A DNA stretch of 64,000 nt from Oscheius sp. JU75 (Eukaryota; Nematoda; Chromadorea; Rhabditida; Rhabditidae): NCBI GenBank assembly GCA_037178855.1, contig JASJZC010000004.1, positions 2,294,001-2,358,000 of the forward strand, written 5' to 3'. Position 1 is the first letter of the stretch; each line of letters begins with the position of its first letter. Made by a program: the position numbers and the translations under genes. The notes below the pieces were generated by a model that was not told the DNA's origin, did no database searches, and was given only the letters and a program-made list of their open reading frames with translations. Shown here in pieces: positions 57,307 to 64,000 of the stretch.

Positions 57307-58505
57307 ATGACTCTCAACTTCCAAAAACACGGAGAAGAAATCGAGAGAGTCTTCAATCAAGTGGTCACCTCAAAGACCGGAGATGAATGGTTAGATTTTC
57401 TTAGATTGGAACTATTCCTTTCAGGGTCATACTCGACTATGAGGGGCCATCGAACGTGATAAAATTGGGAGAGACAGGAGAGGATGGGATAGAAGAGTTT
57501 TCTACCAGTTTCAACAGCGGTCGTGTACAGTTTGGAGTTATCAGCGTCCGGCTGGATGCGTCCGTTCTTCCAAAGATTGTTCTGGTTCATTGGGTAGGAA
57601 ATTTCTGATATCGTGTTTACGGACTGTTTACAGCAAGGAGAACAGGTCCCGTCCTCTCGAACAGCCTCAACAACAGCCCACGCTCAAGACGTTCGTCGGT
57701 TTCTGAAAACGGTTCACGTGGTACTGTATGCTAGGAATGAGATCGATGTGGAACCAGATGTGATAAGGAGGGAAGTAGCGAAACTGCCCGGTACCAATGC
57801 CACGGTACAAGTGAGTGGGCTGTGAAATATTTTATTAGGACTCCTCAGACAGACTCTTCGTACAGTACTCCGACCACCGTTGGATCAGTTTACAAACCGG
57901 TCAAGCCTCATATAGACATAAATCTGAAGGAGAGGGAAAAGTTCTGGCATCAGATGAACAAGGAAGAGAACGAGTACGTTTTTCTGTAGTGCCTGTGTTG
58001 GAAGGAAAAGCTTGGTTACATGGGAGATTCTCTACTCTCGATTCTTATGCTTTGCTGGTTCAAAAAACTTAGAATCTGAATACCACTTCCAGAAGAAAGG
58101 TGACAGAGAAGAATCATCACGCGGATGTCATAGCCCAAAGACTCGTTGAGCCAAAGTCTGTTCCTGTTCCAGGACCACATCCTACTCCCAGTGTTCCCCT
58201 ACCATCTCCACCAGTTAAAACTGAACCCACCAAAGTCAGCGAAGGTAATTACAGCAGTATTCTATGTATGTGAGCGTTTAGAAAAGAAGGCTTCCCACAA
58301 TGAGCCTATTTCCTCTCAGTCTCCCGGAAAAGGTGTCTGTGCCATTGCTCTCTGGGATTACCAGGCTGCAGACGATACCGAGATCAGTTTTGATCCAGAC
58401 GACACAATATCGGAAATTGAAAAAATCGACGAAGGATGGTGGAGAGGAAGAAGTCCAGCTGGGCATGCCGGCATTTTTCCATCGAATTATGTCAGACTTA
58501 TTTAG
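57307..58505 (+). CDS. dbn-1: Drebrin-like actin-binding protein (ABP1/DBNL)
   Basis: Start [20 protein letters not shown] at 57307. An ADF-H domain follows ([80 protein letters not shown]), then a Glu/Lys linker ([20 protein letters not shown]), a Pro-rich stretch and a C-terminal SH3 domain ([40 protein letters not shown]) ending at 58505. The family links F-actin to endocytosis via SH3 ligands. About six introns, including one of about 130 nt near 57978-58090. Confidence 0.93.
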
Positions 58506-58665
58506 GCGTTTCGTTACCTCGTTGCAATATCCCTGTGATCCCTTTGGTGCCAATTTTTTCATCTGCTTTATGTCACTTATCAGTACTCTCTCAATTTTCA
58601 CTTGGCTCAAGTAATAGACTTTAAAAAGTTTTAACAGCATAAACCAACAAAATCAACAAAAATAA

Positions 58666-60129
58666 CTAACAAGCGGGAGTCTTCTTGACATCTTCCTCCG
58701 AGAGACTCTTGTTTTTCCTCTTGCGCTGTTTCTGCTTCTTTTCTTTCCCCTTGTTCATCTTCTCTTGCTTCCTCTTGTGATAGTCCTCCATGTTATTGTG
58801 GGTTACGTTCTTGAAGTAGTGCTCGATGGGTTCTTTTACATTCTTTAACTGTTCCACGAAATCCGCTGGCATTGTTTTGCTAACGGCACATGTAAGATAT
58901 GTGAACGAAACCAATCCCTTTCTGGAAAACAAACAGGTAAAACAAGAAACAGTCCCACCTCGATACAGCGAACACTTCACCGTGCGTCTCGCAAATATCT
59001 AGGAGTTCCGCGTCTGATTCAATGCTTCGTACCTCCCTGGTCTCGAGATCAATCACTAGAAGAACAGTGCTTTGCTCCATGAGAACAACTACCTAAAAGG
59101 TTTTTTTATGCTAACTGCCCTACAAAATGTGATAATGGATTCTGTGTATTATACCTTGTTTTCGAATACACGAATCTTCTTGATCGGCCTATCTTCAGAT
59201 ATAGTAATCGAGAGAAGCTCTTTCCCCTCAACAGACCATTCTTTTATGGTTGAGTCCCCTCCAGCAGAGAAAATACGGTCTTGAAATACGCAAATAGAAG
59301 ATACGTAGTGAGCATGACCAAGTCCAATTGCATAAATAACGTAGGCCTGGTAAAGATATGGATGCAAAAGCGAGCCGACCTACATTTGGGTATCTGTGAA
59401 TACGAACTTTTTCGTCTCTGTCGGATACAATGAGGTGCCTGTTATCCGGGGTGATGGCAACATCCAATACCATGGAAATTGCTCCCATCAGTGGTTCGCC
59501 TTCGAAATGACACATCTCACCTGAAATAACGAATTTTGCGCATAACTTCTCAAAGTCACCAGTAATATCTTTGTGTCCTTCGACCGTAGCTGGTGCAGCA
59601 ATCGAATAGCGACAGACATGGCCAGCACGATCACCCACGATCACAAAGCGGCTATCCTGTAAACTACTTAATTCGTGAACACTAGTAAAACCTACGTTGT
59701 CGAAGGTAATACATGTCGGAGCTTTCGGAATTCGGAATGCGCGTACAGAAGAGAAATCGTCGGGATGAATAATGAGAACGGTTTTATGAGATGTGCCTAT
59801 AGCTAGAAAACTCTCGCACGAAGAGGTGGCCAGACAAAGATACTGAAACAAGAATTTGCAAAGAGATTGGAGGAGTACCTACTTGGAATTTAGCAGAAAT
59901 TTCGGCTTCAACATGCCCATCGTCTTTGTTTGGTTGTTCCGTCTTCTGCTTGGCAATTCTTGGCAGTTTATCCAGTAATTCCTGTACGTTGACAGCCTAT
60001 AAAAATGAAATAAGAAGCACAAAATATGCAGTTGCAAACCTCGAATTGAGAAGTTTTAGTCGTAAGCCTGTATAAAAGGTTCCCGGCTGCTGCAAAGACA
60101 TACTCGCTTGTGCAGGCTATCCGAGCCAT
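58666..60129 (-). CDS. WDR4/Trm82, non-catalytic subunit of tRNA m7G46 methyltransferase
   Basis: Start MARIACTSEYVFAAAGNLLY at 60129. WD repeats follow: CLATSSCESFLAIGTSHKTV, DSRFVIVGDRAGHVCRYSIA, ISMVLDVAITPDNRHLIVSD, RDEKVRIHRYPN, IGLGHAHYVSSICVFQDRIF, SAGGDSTIKEWSVEGKELLS and VVLMEQSTVLLVIDLETREV. A basic C-terminal tail (KQEKMNKGKEKKQKQRKRKN) ends at 58666. The IxSDRDEKVRxxxxP signature is typical of WDR4, which partners METTL1 to methylate G46 of tRNAs. It shares an intergenic region with the plus-strand TyrRS gene. Confidence 0.9.
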
Positions 60130-60363
60130 TTGTCTATAATTTCACCCATTTTTTGTAAAGCTAAAAGAAAAAAGAAGAGAATAACTGTAAAAAAATGCAA
60201 AGAAATTGGTCAACGGGTTGGCTCAGTTTGAATCGAGCTTGTAAACACCGCGCCACATTCTTCTCCTGTTCCTTCTTTCTGTTTCTCGTTTCTCCAGTTT
60301 CCTCTTTCATCTGGCTGTTCGTTTCTTTTGTATAGTCAGAACATCAAAACTTGTTTTCAGACA
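60130..60363. promoter_or_regulatory. Short divergent promoter region, WDR4 and TyrRS
   Basis: Only 234 nt separate the two starts, which face away from each other. A GTTTTCAG acceptor at 60359 precedes the plus-strand start by 4 nt. The pairing of a tRNA-modification gene with a tRNA synthetase gene at one divergent region is suggestive but unproven. Confidence 0.45.
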
Positions 60364-62051
60364 ATGCTCAGAGTGTCCACAATATCCACATTGGTAAAAG
60401 TGAATACATTTCTTCAACCAAACAGGTGCAGCTTGGACATCAGTTCTTTAAAAGTTTCGAATCTGCAGATATTCCCATTTGCTGAGTTATTGTCAAGAAT
60501 TGGACAAACGCTCTTTGCTGAAGACATCCTATCCGAATGACATCCTGGGTACGTGTCAAGAAAAAATAAGGTTCAAGCTATTTCCTTGACATTCTCAATA
60601 CACTCGTTTACAGAAATCTACCACCCTGCCTTTATGCAGGGTTCGACCCAACGTCCGACAGTCTACATATAGGAAATCTTCTCATTTTGCTGAACTTAAT
60701 AAGAGGTTAGCCATTTTGAAAAAGTCAAGCGTCAAACTTTAGGTGCACAGTTCGGATGTCAACCAATTGCACTCGTTGGCGGATTCACAGCCTTGGTAGG
60801 AGATCCGAGTGGCAGAAATACTGGTTGGTTCGTTTCATTTGAGATTTTGATTAAACTTAGAATTCCAGAAAGGGATCCAATCAAAGAAGATACTGTTCAG
60901 AAAAACGGACGGGCGATAATGGATCAAATTAGTCGAATTGGACAGAACTGTCAAGACGAGTCTGAAACAAAGCTGCTAGTGGTCGACAACAGGGAATGGC
61001 TTGCCAAGCTGTCTCCAGTTTCTATCTTCCGTCATTTCGGCAACTTCCGCGTTTCGCAAATGCTCAAAATGGGAGCGATCCGTAGCAGGATGTCGGAAAA
61101 ACTTGAGATATCTCTACAGGAATTCGTTTATCAGACGCTACAAGCTTATGACTGGCAATATCTGTCCGATAAACAACGATGCTTCTTCCAGGTACTCTGT
61201 TTTCTCTTTCCCTGTACAAACTTTAGATCGGAGGCTCGGATCAACTCGGACATGTCGATTTCGGTGCTCACTATATCAAACGAACGAGAGAAAAGGCTTT
61301 TGCTGCGGGAGTCTGTCTGCCTTTGCTGACGGACAAGGATGGAAACAAGCTGGGAAAATCAGTCGGAGGAGGAATCTGGCTTGCTCCCGAAAAGACTTCT
61401 CCTTTCCACTTCTATCAGTTTTTCAGACAACTTCATGACACCGAAGTTAGCGACCTTCTACCCAAATTCAGGTATTTTTTTTTATCTCTCTTCTACGTAA
61501 AAATAAGGGATTTAGTATAAAACCCATTGAAGAAGTCAATGGGATTCTAGAGGATCATCAGAGGAATCTAGGAAAGTGGATTGCACAAGAAGCACTCGCC
61601 ACCGAACTAACACGGATTGTTCACGGTTCGAATGGGCTGGAGACGGCTCTGCGCTGCTCTAGGGCACTCTTTCAAGGCTAGAAACTATTGTTTTAGATCA
61701 AAAGTTGTTTCAGGATCGATAGAAGATGTGAGATGTCTGTCAGTAGAAGTACTTCTTTCGCTGTTTGGAGGAGCGAGTCGAATAGAAAAGCACCGGATTC
61801 AAACATTTGGAGATTTTGCGAAGGCGACCCGAAAAGATAGTCAGCCGGGCGACGTTCTGATGACAAAGGGAGCCTTCAAAGTCAACGGAGAGCGGGTACT
61901 TGTTTACTATCACAAGTTTCAACCGACCTATTTCCAGATTTTGGATCCTGCTCAGAAGTTCGACGCTTCCGCTGTCATTCTACCCAACACGACTAATCTT
62001 GTTCTCATCTGCTGGGGCAAACGCAAGTTCCAACTTGTCCAACTAGTTTAA
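60364..62051 (+). CDS. yars-2: Mitochondrial tyrosyl-tRNA synthetase
   Basis: Class I motifs are clear: GFDPTSDSLHIGNLLILLNL (HIGH), ALVGGFTALVGDPSGRNTE, LEISLQEFVYQTLQAYDWQY, IGGSDQLGHVDFGAHYIKR and DKDGNKLGKSVGGGIWLAPE (KMSKS as KLGKS), then KTSPFHFYQFFRQLHDTEV, an anticodon-binding helix segment and an S4-like C-terminus (LMTKGAFKVNGERVLV) ending LVQLV at 62051. The start MLRVSTISTL at 60364 follows an acceptor by 4 nt. The second exon (60410-60540) does not keep phase with the HIGH exon in any splice solution I tried (a TGA at 60539), so that part is unresolved. It charges mitochondrial tRNA-Tyr. Confidence 0.88.
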
Positions 62052-62074
62052 CCGTTTATCTTCTTCGACGAATT

Positions 62075-62402
62075 TGTTGTTGTACGCGGGTAATAAAGTG
62101 TTTCCTTCTTCGGAACTTATCTTCGTCCAGGATAGGGCATATGGGGAAGATGATAAGGTATGTCGGGTACGCAGTCGCTGACCATATAATACTTGCCCCC
62201 AAACAGCGCAGTAACAGAAGAATCGAGGTTGTCGGTTGAGATATTCGACCCTTTGAGCACTTGAAGATTTTGTCCAGTAAAAAAAGCTAACGACAGGTGT
62301 AGTCTGCACCTACTTTCCATCAATTATCGGTTGGATCCCACACCCATTTGTATTCTTCTCCTGGAACTTGTCGGATACCCGTTCTTTTTCTAAAAGCGTC
62401 CT
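62075..62402 (-). pseudogene. Broken inverted paralog of the secreted gene at 62558
   Basis: On the minus strand, TGIRQVPGEEYKWVWDPTDN is followed by an in-frame TGA and then WKVGADYTC, a probable intron, and AQRVEYLNRQPRFFCYCAVW with GQVLYGQ. This parallels the plus gene's YKYVWDSSQNRWRLAAEYNC and VDYVYGTPRFYCNCGQFGVF. The TGA stands where the intact copy has an Arg codon. No signal peptide exon is visible on this strand. It lies directly below the TyrRS stop. Confidence 0.6.
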
Positions 62403-62557
62403 AGAAGCCCATTTAGTCAAAATGTAAGAGAAGAAACTACAAGATAGTTGTGACCCTTTCTGATGTTGGATCACTATCACGTGGTGGGAACAAAGAATGG
62501 TCGGTCAGTCCGGCAAATTCGTAGGTTTACACCTTTCAGTTGGCTTATTTCGGCAGA

Positions 62558-63063
62558 ATGTTTCCGCTTCTACTCGTTCTTCTTCCCGGTCTGAAAATAT
62601 TTCACAGAATATAATTTCTTGTTCAGTATATGTGGTCAGTCAACAGTTACAGACGTGGATCCATCCCTCCAACCAACTGACCGTCACTCAGACAGGTAGG
62701 ATTTTATAAATACAGTTGACCGAGCTATTGAGAACAATTTTGGGACGATTGGGGAGAGGGAACACGTTCTCGTTCCAACAATTTCTACACACCCATGAAC
62801 CATATCTACTACCAGCAAGGAGATAGTCCTCAAAGACTAGGATACAAGTATGTTTGGGATTCGAGTCAGAACAGATGGAGACTCGCAGCCGAGTATAATT
62901 GCGGTAACTGACTCCTAAGTGACAATAACAATAGATTTAAGACGGTCAGATGGTCGACTATGTTTATGGAACGCCACGTTTCTACTGCAACTGTGGGCAG
63001 TTCGGAGTATTCTATCAAGTCGGCGGATGTACTCCAAACATCCAAGACCCCCGAAGAGGTTGA
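62558..63063 (+). CDS. Secreted protein, nematode-type, unknown
   Basis: Four exons with introns of about 37-38 nt. Signal peptide MFPLLLVLLPVYVVSQQ, then TWIHPSNQLTVTQTEQFWDD, WGEGTRSRSNNFYTPMNHIY, YQQGDSPQRLGYKYVWDSSQ, NRWRLAAEYNCGDGQMVDYV and YGTPRFYCNCGQFGVFYQVG, ending CTPNIQDPRRG at 63061-63063. Length about 130 residues, with four to five Cys. Extracellular by its signal peptide. A mirror copy on the other strand at 62075-62402 is broken. Family not known to me. Confidence 0.65.
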
Positions 63064-63140
63064 TCAACTCTTTGACGAATGATATAGCCTGTTCAAAACA
63101 CAAATAAACTTTATTCTCTGCACGTTATTGTCAACTTCAT

Positions 63141-63297
63141 CTTTTCAAAACATGTGAAAAGCGAACTTCATTTCTCCTTGGCAATTTTGAAACTCTTAAT
63201 AGAATCGCGGATCCTAATTGTTATATCGTGTCGAGAACTCGCTTGTCTTTTGAAGCCATTTGCTCCCAAGTGCTCCAGCTCTCCGGACGTCTTCTAA
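63141..63297 (+). repeat. Inverted repeat, left arm
   Basis: About 150 nt, beginning CATGTGAAAAGCGAACTTCA and ending CCGGACGTCTTCTA, reappears on the opposite strand at 63669-63806 with only a few mismatches and one deletion of about 15 nt (CAAGTGCTCCAGCTC). The spacer is about 370 nt. Confidence 0.85.
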
Positions 63298-63473
63298 TTG
63301 CCGGATTAAATGCAAAAGGACGGCTGGTGAGCAACGGAAACGCAACTAACCGGACTTATCCAATCGACACATACCCCGAGGTTGTCTTGGGCATGGATGA
63401 CGATGACTCTTCGTTTAGCATTGGAAAGAAAGGACGAGATGAAAGTGTCTCTACCAGAGAATCAGGAGACTAA
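63141..63473 (+). CDS. Left arm of an inverted gene duplication, partial
   Basis: A plus frame reads TCEKRTSFLLGNFETLNRIA, DPNCYIVSRTRLSFEAICS, then GRLLIAGLNAKGRLVSNGNA, TYPEVVLGMDDDDSSFSIGK and a stop at 63473. The first 55 codons are the same protein segment as the minus gene at 63520-63963. There is no start exon on this strand, so it looks like a truncated copy whose 3' half may have drifted or comes from elsewhere. Function unknown. Confidence 0.4.
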   Translation, partial: LFKTCEKRTSFLLGNFETLNRIADPNCYIVSRTRLSFEAICSQVLQLSGRLLIAGLNAKGRLVSNGNATNRTYPIDTYPEVVLGMDDDDSSFSIGKKGRDESVSTRESGD

Positions 63474-63519
63474 CAGAAGAAAGGAGAATACAATTCTTGT
63501 TCTTTCGAAATCAATTTGA

Positions 63520-63963
63520 TCATGTTTTGGAACTCTCAACCACCTCAGCCTCCAATACCTCATTTGTGTCCTCCGAAGAGAACATAACCGCAGCCCGAGG
63601 TAACCAAAACACATTGTGAAAGTAGCTCAACTTTTTAGAGAAAATGAAAATATCTGACCTGAGAGCAAGTAGAAGACGTCCGGAGCAAATGGTTTCAAAA
63701 GACAAGCGAGTTCTCGACACGATATGACAATTAGGATCCGCGATTCTATTAAAAGTCTCAAAGTTGCCAAGGAGAAATGAAGTTCGCTTTTCACATGTTT
63801 GAAGAGACAGCGGGCAAAGTTGAGTTGACGAGAAAATTAGGTAGCAACGTGAATAAGACCATTGCAAACGTTGCTGTTTTCCCCCGAAGCTGTCCATCAG
63901 AGCCGTTATCTTTGCTTCAGATAAGAACTGACCAATATTAGGACCCTGTTTATATGCCTCCAC
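63520..63963 (-). CDS. Right copy of the inverted duplication, unknown protein
   Basis: The minus frame starts MEAYKQGPNIGQFLSEAKIT and continues KITALMDSFGGKQQRLQWSY, CPLSLQTCEKRTSFLLGNFE, FNRIADPNCHIVSRTRLSFE and TICSGRLLLALR, where a donor (AGG|GTCAGA-like) may lead to MFSSEDTNEVLEAEVVESSK before the stop at 63520. The gene may continue above 63963. The shared central block makes it the more complete of two inverted copies. No family recognised. Confidence 0.4.
   Translation of the reverse strand: MEAYKQGPNIGQFLSEAKITALMDSFGGKQQRLQWSYSRCYLIFSSTQLCPLSLQTCEKRTSFLLGNFETFNRIADPNCHIVSRTRLSFETICSGRLLLALRSDIFIFSKKLSYFHNVFWLPRAAVMFSSEDTNEVLEAEVVESSKT
63669..63806 (-). repeat. Inverted repeat, right arm
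   Basis: Reverse-complement partner of 63141-63297. The match starts at TAGAAGACGTCCGGAGCAAA and ends at CACATGTTTGAAGAG. Differences are single bases plus the missing ~15 nt. Such recent, nearly identical inverted copies could form a hairpin and may be unstable. Confidence 0.85.
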
Positions 63964-64000
63964 TACTCATCCTCCTCCTTTTGATTTCTTGCCGTGTTTC

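Noticed and set aside
1-64000. tRNA, rRNA, snRNA, spliced-leader RNA or CRISPR-like arrays
   Set aside because: I scanned for internal A/B-box pairs, CCA-type ends, known spliced-leader text and regularly spaced repeats and saw none I could defend; a covariance-model search would be decisive.
1-64000. A new multi-gene defence or metabolic system
   Set aside because: Recognised genes are mostly conserved eukaryotic housekeeping functions; the unknown genes are scattered and share no common theme.

Overview
This window reads as nuclear DNA of a compact metazoan genome, almost certainly a nematode. Genes sit head to tail or divergently with short gaps, and nearly all are split by introns of about 30 to 60 nt with strong TTTCAG-type acceptors. 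Many start codons lie 0 to 30 nt behind an unpaired TTNCAG/TTTAG acceptor, which is the signature of spliced-leader trans-splicing, and several same-strand gene pairs are about 100 to 180 nt apart, as in nematode operons. Nematode-specific signs include a tandem vha-1/vha-2 type pair of V-ATPase proteolipid genes, a mitochondrial EF-Tu with a 57-residue C-terminal extension, LINKIN (lnkn-1), sqv-3 and a nematode-style seven-transmembrane receptor. I see no rRNA, tRNA, CRISPR or prokaryotic feature. I cannot name the species.

Layout. 1-2.6 kb: one unknown minus-strand gene, then a repeat-rich block (two copies of a ~500 bp repeat, a CTGT microsatellite, a GGTTCAAAG-rich minisatellite, hairpins). 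2.6-9.9 kb: a PID/PTB-domain proline-rich protein, a decayed pseudogene, a cathepsin B-like protease, a small type I membrane protein and two unknown genes. 10-14 kb: an EH-domain (synergin-like) gene and the V-ATPase proteolipid pair. 14.7-24.4 kb: sqv-3/B4GALT7, a seven-transmembrane receptor, eIF3d, a secreted Cys-rich protein, an unknown gene and a WIPI/EPG-6 protein. 24.8-30.5 kb: small membrane proteins, mitochondrial EF-Tu interleaved with an antisense gene, and a Sel1-repeat protein. 31.3-37.4 kb: a five-gene plus-strand array (Rabex-5, a small membrane protein, mitoribosomal uL22m, GTF2H5/TTDA, UBE3D) with gaps of 98 to 129 nt, very probably one operon. 37.5-42.1 kb: RAD1 of the 9-1-1 clamp with a nested gene and a foldback intron, an unknown gene carrying a pogo/Tigger transposase fragment in an intron, and a COX7C-like gene. 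42.3-56.9 kb: seven consecutive minus-strand loci (RNPS1, FAM136A, LINKIN/ITFG1, GET3/ASNA1, a PP1-like phosphatase pseudogene, IMMP1L, GBF1). 57.3-64 kb: drebrin-like ABP1, WDR4, mitochondrial TyrRS, and two inverted duplications of nematode-type unknown genes, one arm of the first being broken.

Most genes are housekeeping: membrane traffic (GBF1, Rabex-5, V-ATPase, synergin-like, GET3), mitochondrial expression and import (EF-Tu, TyrRS, uL22m, IMMP1L, FAM136A, COX7C-like), RNA and translation (eIF3d, RNPS1, WDR4) and genome maintenance (RAD1, GTF2H5). I did not find a coherent novel multi-gene system. The most unusual things are structural: mutually interleaved genes, an intron made almost entirely of an imperfect palindrome, an apparent alternative 3' end inside GBF1, transposon debris and inverted gene duplications. 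All gene models were spliced by eye, so individual exon edges may be wrong by a few bases.
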